From positions 3,415,001 to 3,479,000 of the forward strand of contig NZ_JAYMGI010000002.1 in NCBI RefSeq assembly GCF_035825295.1: a stretch of DNA of 64,000 nt, in the 5' to 3' direction. The DNA is from Actinacidiphila sp. DG2A-62 (GTDB lineage Bacteria; Actinomycetota; Actinomycetes; Streptomycetales; Streptomycetaceae). The notes beneath the pieces were generated by a model. That model was not told where the DNA came from. It saw only the letters and a list, made by a program, of their open reading frames with translations, and ran no database searches. A program made the position numbers and the translations under genes. Every line of letters begins with the position of its first letter. Position 1 is the first letter of the stretch. Shown in pieces: positions 17,891 through 25,930 of this stretch.

Positions 17891-18612
17891 TCGGCGAGCC
17901 AGCCGGGGAACTCCGTCAGGTCCGCCAGCACCACGTCCGCGCCGGCCGCGCGCAGTTCGTCCGCGCCGCACGGCCCGGTGGCCACCGCCACCGACAGCGC
18001 GCCCGCGGTCCGCGCGCCCCGCACGTCGCCGACGTGGTCCCCGACGTACACCGAGGCGCCCCACTCCAGCAGCGCCTCCGCCTTCGCCTCGGCCCACAGC
18101 CAGCCGCGCAGGTCGGCCCGGATGCCGACGTGGTCCAGGTGCATCCGCGCGTTCGGCTCGTACTTGGCCGTCACCACGACCGGACGGCCGCCGGCCGCGC
18201 GCACCGCGTCGATCGCCGCGAGCGCGCCGGGCATCGCGGGCGTCGGCTCGATCGCGTGCGCCGGGTACAGCGCGCGGTAGCGCTCGCTCATCTCCGGCAC
18301 CCGCTCGGCCGGGAACCAGTTCGCCAACTCCTCGTCCAGCGGCGGCCCGAGCCGCGTCACCACCAGCTCGGTGTCGATGTACACACCGGTCTCGGCGACC
18401 AGCCGGTCGTACACCGCCTTGATGCCCGGCCGCGAGTCGATCAGCGTCATGTCGAGGTCGAACCCCACGGTCAGTGGGCGGGACCCGGTGGACGCGCGGG
18501 CGTCGGCCGGCGCGGGCGTGCCGGTCCCGGCCGGGGCGGGGCGCCGGCGGGGGTACGGGCGTCTGCCGGCGTGCGGGGCTCGGTCGGGGGGCGCGGATGG
18601 TCGTCGGTCACG
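17869..18612 (-). CDS. HAD family hydrolase (N-terminal frame uncertain)
   Basis: The catalytic domain reads from about 18468 as VGFDLDMTLIDSRPG, with nucleophile and acid/base aspartates in DLDMT, motif II in VVVTAKYEP, and motif IV in VYVGDHVGDVRGA. It resembles phosphoglycolate-phosphatase-like HAD proteins. There is no ordinary start upstream in the same frame except the GTG inside that motif. A well-placed GTG at 18612 (VTDDHPRPP) lies one frame away, and a one-base loss in the G-rich stretch 18532-18541 would join it through a Pro/Ala linker. I therefore give the full extent but regard residues before 18468 as uncertain. Confidence 0.7.
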   Translation of the reverse strand, partial: RDRRPSAPPDRAPHAGRRPYPRRRPAPAGTGTPAPADARASTGSRPLTVGFDLDMTLIDSRPGIKAVYDRLVAETGVYIDTELVVTRLGPPLDEELANWFPAERVPEMSERYRALYPAHAIEPTPAMPGALAAIDAVRAAGGRPVVVTAKYEPNARMHLDHVGIRADLRGWLWAEAKAEALLEWGASVYVGDHVGDVRGARTAGALSVAVATGPCGADELRAAGADVVLADLTEFPGWLADYTSAAA

Positions 18613-18673
18613 CCCCCCATTCTGACCTGCCGGGTCGCGCGGCCGGCGGCCGGGGCGGGCGGCGGGGAGCAGG

Positions 18674-19966
18674 TCAGGCGGTGCGGCGGCTGCGCCAGAG
18701 CAGGTAGAGCGCGGTCGCGACGGCGGCGACGCGGATCGCGGTCGGGTAGTCGTTCGTGAAGGCGTCGCCGACGTGGCCCTGCGCGATGGGCGAGCCCCAC
18801 TTGCCCGCGTTGCGGCCCCAGACCCAGACGACCAGGCCGAGGGCCGTGGCGCCGGGCAGGAAGAGCACCGCGAACTTCGCCTGCGGGCGGCTGAGCGCAC
18901 GCGAGAGGTAGGCGGTGAGCCAGCCGAGGCCGAGCGGGATCAGCGAGCCGATCACCGCGCCGACCAGCAGCAGCGCGGCGGCCAGCAGCAGGGTCGGGCT
19001 GCCCCAGCCCCTGCCGACGCTCAGCAGCCCCGGCAGCAGGCGTCGGCGCGGCCGTTTCGGGGCGGCCTCCTCCTCGGCGCCGTCCTCCTCCTCGGCGCCG
19101 TCGACGGCGGGCGCCCGCTCAGGAGCCGGCCGCGCGCGCCCCCGGAGCGGGGAGCCGTCGCCGTCGCGGACGCCGTCCAGCTCCTCGTCGTCGACGGGGA
19201 TGAAGACGCCGCCGGTCATGCCGGGCAGGCCCGCGATCTCGTCGCCGGTGCGGAAACCGCCGATGCCGGGGTCGGCGCCGGCGCGCCACCAGTCGGCGTC
19301 GGAGCCGCGGCGGTCGCCGCGCGGGCGGGGGACCTGGGGGCCGTCCGCGTCGCCGCGGGCCGCGCGGGTGCGGGCCGCGGCGGAGCCGGCCGCGTCGTCG
19401 CCGCCGGCGTCCCGGTCGGGGCGGTCCGCGGGGTCCTTGCGCAGGCGTGCGCGGGTGCGGTCGCCGCGGGCGTCGTTCGCGTCGCGGCCGTCACGCGGCG
19501 CGCGGGCGTCGCGCGGCGTGCGCGGGTCGCGGGCGTCGCGGGCGTCGTCGGCGTTCCGGGAGGCGCGGGCGCGGCGTGTGCCGCCCGTGGTGTCGGCGCC
19601 GTCGTCGGGGGTCTCGCGGTCCCAGCGCGGGACGCCCAGCGGCCGGCCGTCGGCGTCCCTCCCGCGCGCATAGGGGCCGTACGAGCCGGACGGCGGCTCC
19701 CGGTACGGCTCGTCCGCGCCGGAGCCGGGGGCGCCCGCGGCGCGCGAGGAGCCCGCGGCGGCCTCGACCACCTCGTCCGGCGTGCCGTAGCGGCCGAGGA
19801 TGCGGCGGACCGCGGCCGGGCTGTCGGCCGAGCCGCGCTCGCGGTCGATGTCCTGGCGCAGCTGCGCGACCAGTCGCATCCGGTCGGCCGCCGGCATCGC
19901 GGTCTGTGCCAGGTCGCCGACCCGGCTCAGGTAGTCGAAGACCAGCCGGTCGCTCTCGACGCCCAC
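18674..19966 (-). CDS. HAAS-domain membrane protein with Arg/Asp-rich linker
   Basis: From GTG 19966 (AAGGGGG just upstream) the protein has 430 residues. Residues 1-65 (DRLVFDYLSRVGDLA, RMRLVAQLRQDID, RRILGRYGTPDEVVEA) look like the helical HAAS signalling domain found beside PadR-type regulators. About 200 residues of charged low complexity follow, with repeated DARDPRTPRDAR-like units, then three C-terminal membrane segments (LLLAAALLLVGAVIG, FAVLFLPGATALGLVVWVW, VAAVATALYLLW). No PadR gene is adjacent. The role is unknown; possibly a membrane sensor or scaffold. Confidence 0.72.
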   Translation of the reverse strand: MGVESDRLVFDYLSRVGDLAQTAMPAADRMRLVAQLRQDIDRERGSADSPAAVRRILGRYGTPDEVVEAAAGSSRAAGAPGSGADEPYREPPSGSYGPYARGRDADGRPLGVPRWDRETPDDGADTTGGTRRARASRNADDARDARDPRTPRDARAPRDGRDANDARGDRTRARLRKDPADRPDRDAGGDDAAGSAAARTRAARGDADGPQVPRPRGDRRGSDADWWRAGADPGIGGFRTGDEIAGLPGMTGGVFIPVDDEELDGVRDGDGSPLRGRARPAPERAPAVDGAEEEDGAEEEAAPKRPRRRLLPGLLSVGRGWGSPTLLLAAALLLVGAVIGSLIPLGLGWLTAYLSRALSRPQAKFAVLFLPGATALGLVVWVWGRNAGKWGSPIAQGHVGDAFTNDYPTAIRVAAVATALYLLWRSRRTA

Positions 19967-20113
19967 CGCGGAGCCCCCTTCCCACCCACGTCGACCGCAC
20001 GGTGCGTGCGCGTCGCGTCCACGCCCACGGCTCTGTCCGGAGCCCTGCCCCGACGGTACCGCCTCGGGGCCGCCGGTCCTGGGCATCCCGGCCGGGCCGC
20101 TAATGTGGGACGG

Positions 20114-22999
20114 ATGACGACCGGGGACATCGTGCCGCGGACACTCGCGGAGGACCTGCGCGCTCGGGACGACGCGGCGCTGGCGCTGCTGCTGCGCGCC
20201 CGTCCCGATCTGCTCGCCCCCGTCCCCGGCGACCTCACGCAACTCGCCACCCGTGCGGCGACCCGCGCGTCCGTGCTGCGCGCGCTGGACCGCCTCGACG
20301 CCTTCACCCACCAGGTCGCGGAGGCCCTGGCGGTCGCCCCGGACCCCTGCGACGTCGCCACCCTCGCGTCCCTGATGACCGGAACGCACCCGGCGCCGCC
20401 GGCCGAGCCCGGCGCCGCGGCGAGCCGGACCGATCCCCACCCCCCGGGCGCGCGGGGCACCGCTCCCGCGCCGCCGGCCGCCGAGGTCGTCGCGACCGGG
20501 AACGGCCCGGCCTCCGGGGCCGCGCCCGCTGCCTCGGCCGGCGCATCGGCCGCGGCCGGCGGCGGCGCGACGCGGGCGGCCGCGAAGGGGGCCGACGCGC
20601 GGGCCGCCGAGGTCATCGCGGGCGGCGCGGAGGGCGCGGCCGGCACGCCCGCGGGCGGCGGGGAGGGGGCTTGGGCCTCGGGGCTCGACGCCGGGGTCGC
20701 GGCGGCGGTCGCCGGCGCGCTGCCCGGGGCGGTGCGGACGCTGCGCGTGCGCGGCCTGGTGTGGGGTGCGGACGACCGGCTGCGACTGGTCAGGACCGCC
20801 CGCGACGTGCTCGCGCCGTCGCCGTCCTCCGGGTCGGGCACCGGCCTCGGGCCGAGCGTCGGCGAGGCCACCGCGGGCATGTCGCCGGCCCGGCTGCAGG
20901 AGGTCCTGGCCGACGCCGGGCTGCCGGCCACGCACGACCCGGTCAGCGCGATCACCGCGCTGACCGCGCTGTTCGCGGACGCCGAACGGCTCGGCGCGCT
21001 GCTGGCCGGCGCGCCCGAGGGCGTGGACGGCGTGCTCGCGCGGCTGGTGTGGGGCCCGCCGTACGGCGAGGTGCGGGACGCGACCGCGCCGGTACGCGCC
21101 GCGGACGCCGCGACGCCCGTGCAGTGGCTGCTGGCCCGCGGCCTGCTGCTGCCACCGCCGGCACAACGTGGTGCTGCCCCGCGAGGCCGCCCTCGCCCTG
21201 CGCGGCGGACGCGCCCACCGCTCCCCGAGCCGACCCCGCCGCCGGTGGAGCCGATCGCGCGCACCGCCCGCACCGTCGACACGACCGCGGCCGGGCAGGC
21301 GTTCACCGCGGTCGCCACGGTCACCGAGCTGCTGACCGAGTGGCACAGCGGGGGCCCGCCGGTGCTGCGCGCGGGCGGCGTCGGCGTACGCGACCTCAAG
21401 CGGCTCGCCGCCGCCCTCGACCTGTCCGAGCAGCAGACCGCGTTCTGGCTCGAACTCGCCTACGCCGCGGGCCTGGTCGCCCCCGACGGCGAGGTGGACG
21501 AGGTCTACGCGCCGACGCCGGCCGCCGACGAGTGGCGGCAGCTGCCCGCGGCGCGGCAGTGGCTGGCGCTGGCCACCGCGTGGCTGGGCACGACCCGTAC
21601 CGCTCCCCTGGTCGGCACCCGCGACCCCAAGGGCCGCGCCCTGTCCGCGCTGGGCCCCGACCTCGACCGCTCGCTCGCGCCGCGGGTCCGCCTGGCAGCG
21701 CTGCGCGTGCTGGCGGCGCTGCCCCCGGGGTCCGCGGCCTCGCCCGACGACCTGCTGGCCCGGTTGCGCTGGCTGCGCCCCCTGCGCGGCTCCGCGGACG
21801 CCTTCCGCGCGGAACTGCTGCGCTGGGCCCTCGACGAGGCCGAGGTCCTCGGCGTCACCGGCCGCGGCGCCCTGGCCGCCCACGCCCGTCCCCTGGTCGG
21901 CGTCCCGCCGGGCGCCGACCAGGCCCGCGAGCCCGACGGGACGGCGACCGACGACGACGCCGCGGGCCAGGGCGGCCCGCCCGGCCGGGCGGGCGGGAAG
22001 GCGGTGTCCGCCCGCGAGGCCGGGGACCGCGCCGTCGCGCTGCTGGAGCCGCTGCTGCCCGAGCCGCTGGACCACGTCCTGTTGCAGGCCGACCTGACCG
22101 CGGTCGCGCCGGGGCCGCTGGAGGCGCCGCTCGCCGAGACGCTGGGCGTGCTCGCCGACGTGGAGTCCAAGGGCGGGGCGACGGTCTACCGGTTCACCCC
22201 CGAGTCGGTGCGGCGCGCGCTGGACGCCGGGCGCAGCGCGTCCGAGCTGCAGGAGTTCCTGACCGCGCACTCGCGCACGCCGGTGCCGCAGCCGCTCAGC
22301 TACCTGATCGACGACGTGGCCCGCCGGCACGGCGCCCTGCGGGTGGGCGCCGCGTCGGCCTATCTGCGCTGCGACGACGACGCGCTGCTGACCGAACTCC
22401 TCGCCGACCGCCGCGCGAACGGCCTGGGCCTGCGCCGGCTCGCCCCCACCGTGGTCGCCGCACAGTGCGACCCGGCGACGCTGCTGGAACGCCTGCGCGC
22501 GATGGGCCTCGCGCCCGCCGCCGAGTCCGCCGACGGCGACGTGCTGATCACCCGCGCCGACGCCCGGCGCACTCCGCCGCGCGCCGCGCCGGTACCCGTA
22601 GCCGACGGTCCGCCGGTGCCGGAGCCCGCGCTGCTCGGCGCGGCGGTGAAGGCGATCCGGGCGGGCGACCGCGCGGCCACCGCGGTACGCCGCGGCGCCG
22701 CGGCCGCCGACCCGGCCGGCTCACCCGCCCCGGGCGGCCCCGGCGGGCCGGGGACCGGCGGGCCGCCGCGGACGGCCGCCGCGGAGACCCTCGCCACGGT
22801 GCAGGCCGCGGCGCTGGCCGGCGAGTCGCTGTGGATCGGCTACGTCAACGCGGACGGCGCGGCCAGTCAGCGGGTCATCGCCCCGGTCCGGGTCGAGGGC
22901 GGCTACGTGACCGCCTACGACCACACCGCCGACGAGGTGCGGACCTTCGCGCTGCACCGCATCACCGGCGTTTCCGAGTTGGCCGACGATCCCGCCTGA
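20114..22999 (+). CDS. Helicase-associated (XPB/Ssl2 N-terminal-like) protein
   Basis: The 961-residue protein starts at ATG 20114 (IVPRTLAEDLRARDDAAL). It has the helicase-associated architecture of actinobacterial proteins related to the N-terminal region of XPB: winged-helix-like segments and a conserved C-terminal part ending in a WYL-like segment (LWIGYVNADGAASQRVIAPV). It has no Walker motifs, so it is not itself a helicase. Between about 21150 and 21222 the frame reads an unlikely PPPAQRGAAPRGRPRPARR; shifting it locally gives HNVVLPREAALALRGGR, the expected family sequence. Compensating frameshifts are therefore likely there. Confidence 0.8.
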   Translation: MTTGDIVPRTLAEDLRARDDAALALLLRARPDLLAPVPGDLTQLATRAATRASVLRALDRLDAFTHQVAEALAVAPDPCDVATLASLMTGTHPAPPAEPGAAASRTDPHPPGARGTAPAPPAAEVVATGNGPASGAAPAASAGASAAAGGGATRAAAKGADARAAEVIAGGAEGAAGTPAGGGEGAWASGLDAGVAAAVAGALPGAVRTLRVRGLVWGADDRLRLVRTARDVLAPSPSSGSGTGLGPSVGEATAGMSPARLQEVLADAGLPATHDPVSAITALTALFADAERLGALLAGAPEGVDGVLARLVWGPPYGEVRDATAPVRAADAATPVQWLLARGLLLPPPAQRGAAPRGRPRPARRTRPPLPEPTPPPVEPIARTARTVDTTAAGQAFTAVATVTELLTEWHSGGPPVLRAGGVGVRDLKRLAAALDLSEQQTAFWLELAYAAGLVAPDGEVDEVYAPTPAADEWRQLPAARQWLALATAWLGTTRTAPLVGTRDPKGRALSALGPDLDRSLAPRVRLAALRVLAALPPGSAASPDDLLARLRWLRPLRGSADAFRAELLRWALDEAEVLGVTGRGALAAHARPLVGVPPGADQAREPDGTATDDDAAGQGGPPGRAGGKAVSAREAGDRAVALLEPLLPEPLDHVLLQADLTAVAPGPLEAPLAETLGVLADVESKGGATVYRFTPESVRRALDAGRSASELQEFLTAHSRTPVPQPLSYLIDDVARRHGALRVGAASAYLRCDDDALLTELLADRRANGLGLRRLAPTVVAAQCDPATLLERLRAMGLAPAAESADGDVLITRADARRTPPRAAPVPVADGPPVPEPALLGAAVKAIRAGDRAATAVRRGAAAADPAGSPAPGGPGGPGTGGPPRTAAAETLATVQAAALAGESLWIGYVNADGAASQRVIAPVRVEGGYVTAYDHTADEVRTFALHRITGVSELADDPA

Positions 23000-24018
23000 A
23001 CCATCCGCCGACGCCGCCCGCGCCGCCGGGGCCCGCGCCGCCGGGGCCACGGTCCGAGCCACCGCCCGGCTTTCCCGCCCCCCGGGCACGGCTCGCGGAC
23101 CCCGGCCCGCCCGGCTTTCCCGCCGGGGCGGGCCGGGGCGGCGGGGTGCCGAAGCCCAGCCGGTGCCACCAGTGCGTACGCCGCGGGTGCAGCGCCCGCC
23201 CGAGCCGCCGTCCGAGCAGCAGGTAACCGATCAGCGCGCCCGAGGTGTTGAGGATCACGTCGTCGATGTCGAACGCGCGGCCCTCGACGATCGTGCCCTG
23301 GATCGCCTCGACGATCACCATGACCAGGGCGGTGACCAGCACCACCCGCACCAGGCCGCGGGCGCGGGGAAGAGCGCCGGGAGCAGCACCCCGAACGGCA
23401 TCCCGAGCACGATGTTGCCGCCGATCTGCTTGACCGTGTCGCGCAGGGCGGGCTGGTCGAGGTAGGCGCGGATCGAGGCGCCCGGCCGCAGGTTGGTGTG
23501 GATCAGGTGGACCGACGCGGGCGACGGGACCAGCGTCGCCTTCGCCAGCAGCACCGCGAACGCCACCATCGCGACCAGCGCCAGCGCCATCACCACGGCC
23601 CGGGCCAGCACCGGCCCGAGGCTGTCCCGCTGCAGCAACGGCTTCGGCGTCCGCCGCGCCGCGCTCCCCGCGGACCGCGTCCTGCTTCCGCCGGCCGCCT
23701 TGGGCCGGCCGCCTTGCCTCCGGCCGCCTTGGACCCGCCGGTGGCCGCCGGCTTGCTCCCGCCCTTGACCCCGCTCTTCCCCTTGACCCCGCTCTTCGCG
23801 GCGGGCTTCGTACGCGCCTTCGCCGGCCCCTTCGCGGGCGTCCTGGCGGAACCCTTCGCCGCGCCCTCGGCCGGGGCGGCGCCGGTCGGCGACTTCCCGG
23901 TCCCGGCCCCGCGTTCCGGTAACAGCCGCTGGTACCAGCGGCCCGCTCCGGCGTCGGCGTCCGCTCGCTGTTTCGGCCCCGCGTGGAAGACCGCCACGCG
24001 TTGGACCCGCTCACCCAT
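22962..24018 (-). pseudogene. VanZ family protein, two frameshifts
   Basis: Three successive frames make one protein. From ATG 24018 (good GAGGGGG ribosome site) comes a Lys/Ala/Gly-rich tail with PAKSGVKGKSGVKGGSK repeats. From about 23700 a second frame gives RAVVMALALVAMVAFAVLL and IGGNIVLGMPFGVLLPALFP. From about 23368 a third gives LVRVVLVTALVMVIVEAIQG and DIDDVILNTSGALIGYLL, the VanZ hallmark. Each switch needs one extra base, in the G runs at 23702-23704 and 23366-23369. VanZ-like membrane proteins include a teicoplanin-resistance factor, but most have no known role. The end overlaps the convergent helicase-associated gene. Confidence 0.72.
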
Positions 24019-24121
24019 CGGCCGTACCCCCTCGCATGGGCGTCATGACCGACCGCTTACCCGGCCCCGCCCGGCGTACGCCCGCGGCTCCCGCCCGTGC
24101 CGCGATCCGGTCGGCCCGGGG

Positions 24122-24703
24122 TCAGCTCCTCGGCTGCCGCACCAGCGTGCCCGGGTCCAGCTCCACGGGGAACGGCTTCTCTATCAGCGAGGTGCGTCCG
24201 GCCTCGGCGCTGAGCCGTTCCACGTAGCGACCGGCTTCCAGCTCCGAGACCACCAGGGTGGTGGCCGGCACCAGCTCCAGCCGCCACAGGTGCTCGATGC
24301 CCGCCTCCGCGTAGTACGGCGGCTTGAGCAGTCGGTCGATGCGCCGTCCGTTCGAGGAGGGCGAGACGATCTCGACGACGAGCAGCACCGACTCCGCGTC
24401 GTACGTCACCGGGTCCTCGGCCGCCGCCGCGGCGTCGACCACGGCGATGTCCGGGATGAAGAGGCCGTCGGGCAGGACGACGTTCACGGCTTCCAGCACT
24501 TCGTACGGCGCACCGGCTGCTCGGATCGCGCTGTCGAGGAGCATGGCCAGCCGGGGCGACGCCCGCTGGTGCTTGGTGCCCGGATTCGGCGACATGATCA
24601 GTGCGTCCCCCACCAGTTCCCGCCGCTGTCCGCGGTCCTCCCCCAGCGCGAGCACTTCCTCTACGGTCCAGGGCCCGTAGTGGTTTTCGTGCGCAACGCT
24701 CAT
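24122..24703 (-). CDS. Uma2 family protein (PD-(D/E)XK nuclease-like)
   Basis: From ATG 24703, preceded by GAGGAGGTGG, the protein has 193 residues. It has the Uma2 (DUF820) pattern: WTVEEVLALGED start, RRELVGDALIMSP, then IPDIAVVD and ESVLLVVEIVSPSS, which supply the acidic residues of a restriction-like nuclease fold, and YYAEAGIEHLWRLEL. The family is widespread and multi-copy in actinomycetes, biological role unknown. A second member lies at 56988-57542. Confidence 0.88.
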   Translation of the reverse strand: MSVAHENHYGPWTVEEVLALGEDRGQRRELVGDALIMSPNPGTKHQRASPRLAMLLDSAIRAAGAPYEVLEAVNVVLPDGLFIPDIAVVDAAAAAEDPVTYDAESVLLVVEIVSPSSNGRRIDRLLKPPYYAEAGIEHLWRLELVPATTLVVSELEAGRYVERLSAEAGRTSLIEKPFPVELDPGTLVRQPRS

Positions 24704-24874
24704 TTCGCCACCTCCTCCTCGGAAGCTGTCACTCACAGTGTGGCATGGCACACAGACACCGCGCCGGGCCTCTTCCGCACCTGTGGATAACCGCGACCGA
24801 CCGCCGTACTTCGCGGCTACGCGACGTACGGCGGCCGGAAGGCCGTGGGCCTGAAGGGACGTCAGGCCGTGCGG

Positions 24875-25690
24875 CTACCCGTGGCGACCGCGCCTGCGGG
24901 TGAACACCACGAGCGCGCCGCCTGCGGCCAGCGCTCCGGCGGCTGCCGCCGCCGTCCACATCATCCCGTCACTGCCGGTGTGCGGCAGGTGCCCGTGCGG
25001 CGTGTGACTCGGCCACGTGTGCGTGGGCTGCGTCGGAGGGGTGTGGGTGGGGTGGGTGGGCGGCGTGTGGGTCGGATGGGTCGGCGGGGTGTGCGTCGGA
25101 TGCGTCGGCGGGGTGTGCGTCGGATGCGTGGGCGGGGTGTGCGTGGGATGCGTCGGCGGAGTGTGCGTCGGGTGCGTCGGAGGCGTATGCGTCGGATGCG
25201 TGGGCGAGGTGTGCGTGGGCGGGGTGTGCGTGGGATGGGTCGGCGGAGTGTGGGTCGGGTGCGTCGGCGGAGTGTGCGTGGGATGGGTCGGCGGAGTGTG
25301 CGTCGGGTGCGTCGGAGGCGTGTGCGTGGGATGAGTCGGCGGGGTGTGCGTCGGATGGGTCGGAGGGGTGTGCGTGGGATGCGTCGGCGGGGTTTCGCTC
25401 GGGGGGCAGCTCGTGTCGCTCGCACCGGGGGACGGCCAGCCGGTGTCGGACGGGCCGGTGGAGGGCCAGCCGGTGTCGTCGGAGGGGCCGTCGGAGGGCC
25501 ACCCCGCGTCGGAGTAGCCGGAGACCTGGTTCCCGTCGTCCGCGGGGGAAGCGCCCGAGGCGGAACCGGGGAGCAGCAAGCCGGCCGCGGCGATGACCGC
25601 CGCGCCGACCACGGCCGTGGACGCCGCAACGGCTCGGAACGTCCCCCGCTCGCGCGGCTCGGCGGGGGCGTGCGTCTGCTGGTGATCCAT
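24875..25690 (-). CDS. LPHTG-anchored surface protein with His/Pro/Thr-rich repeat stalk
   Basis: The 271-residue protein (ATG 25690) has an N-terminal secretion signal (AVAASTAVVGAAVIAAAGLLL), a short Gly/Ser/Trp/Pro-rich region, then about fifteen copies of the octapeptide PPTHPTHT (residues ~100-225), and a sortase signal: LPHTG, a hydrophobic helix and a basic RRRGRHG tail. It should be linked to the wall by a sortase. The stalk contains about two histidines per eight residues and could chelate zinc, nickel or copper; that is inference. No ligand-binding head is visible. The ribosome site is poor. Confidence 0.75.
   Translation of the reverse strand: MDHQQTHAPAEPRERGTFRAVAASTAVVGAAVIAAAGLLLPGSASGASPADDGNQVSGYSDAGWPSDGPSDDTGWPSTGPSDTGWPSPGASDTSCPPSETPPTHPTHTPPTHPTHTPPTHPTHTPPTHPTHTPPTHPTHTPPTHPTHTPPTHPTHTPPTHTSPTHPTHTPPTHPTHTPPTHPTHTPPTHPTHTPPTHPTHTPPTHPTHTPPTHPTHTPPTQPTHTWPSHTPHGHLPHTGSDGMMWTAAAAAGALAAGGALVVFTRRRGRHG
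25024..25388. repeat. 24-bp tandem repeats encoding PPTHPTHT
   Basis: About fifteen head-to-tail copies of a 24-bp unit (GGCGGGGTGTGCGTCGGATG then CGTC, with G/A and G/C variation) lie inside the LPHTG protein gene. One shortened unit near 25200-25225 breaks the register without changing frame. Such repeats are expected to vary in number between strains. Confidence 0.85.
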
Positions 25691-25930
25691 GGGGGCAGAA
25701 AACAGTACATATGACTGTTCATCCTGTATGCCCGTGCATATTCGCGCGTGATTCCCACGGATGGACTCCCGCCCCGCCCCACCACGCGGGTCCGGTCGCG
25801 GTGCCGCCGGCGTGTCGGGGGTCACCTGCGGGGAAGCCGGGCCGCCGCCTGCGGCCCGCCGGGATGTCGCCCGGTCGCAGTAGAATCGGCAGTTCGCCCG
25901 ATGTCCACGACCGCCGCCGGAGGCCGCCGC

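Noticed and set aside
25017..25334. Long plus-strand frame of Cys/Val/Gly repeats (CVGCVGGVWVGW pattern)
   Set aside because: It is the antisense of the PPTHPTHT repeats, with no ribosome site and no complete protein features.
25024..25388. Possible CRISPR-like array of 24-bp repeats
   Set aside because: There are no unique spacers; units are head to tail and encode peptide repeats in frame.
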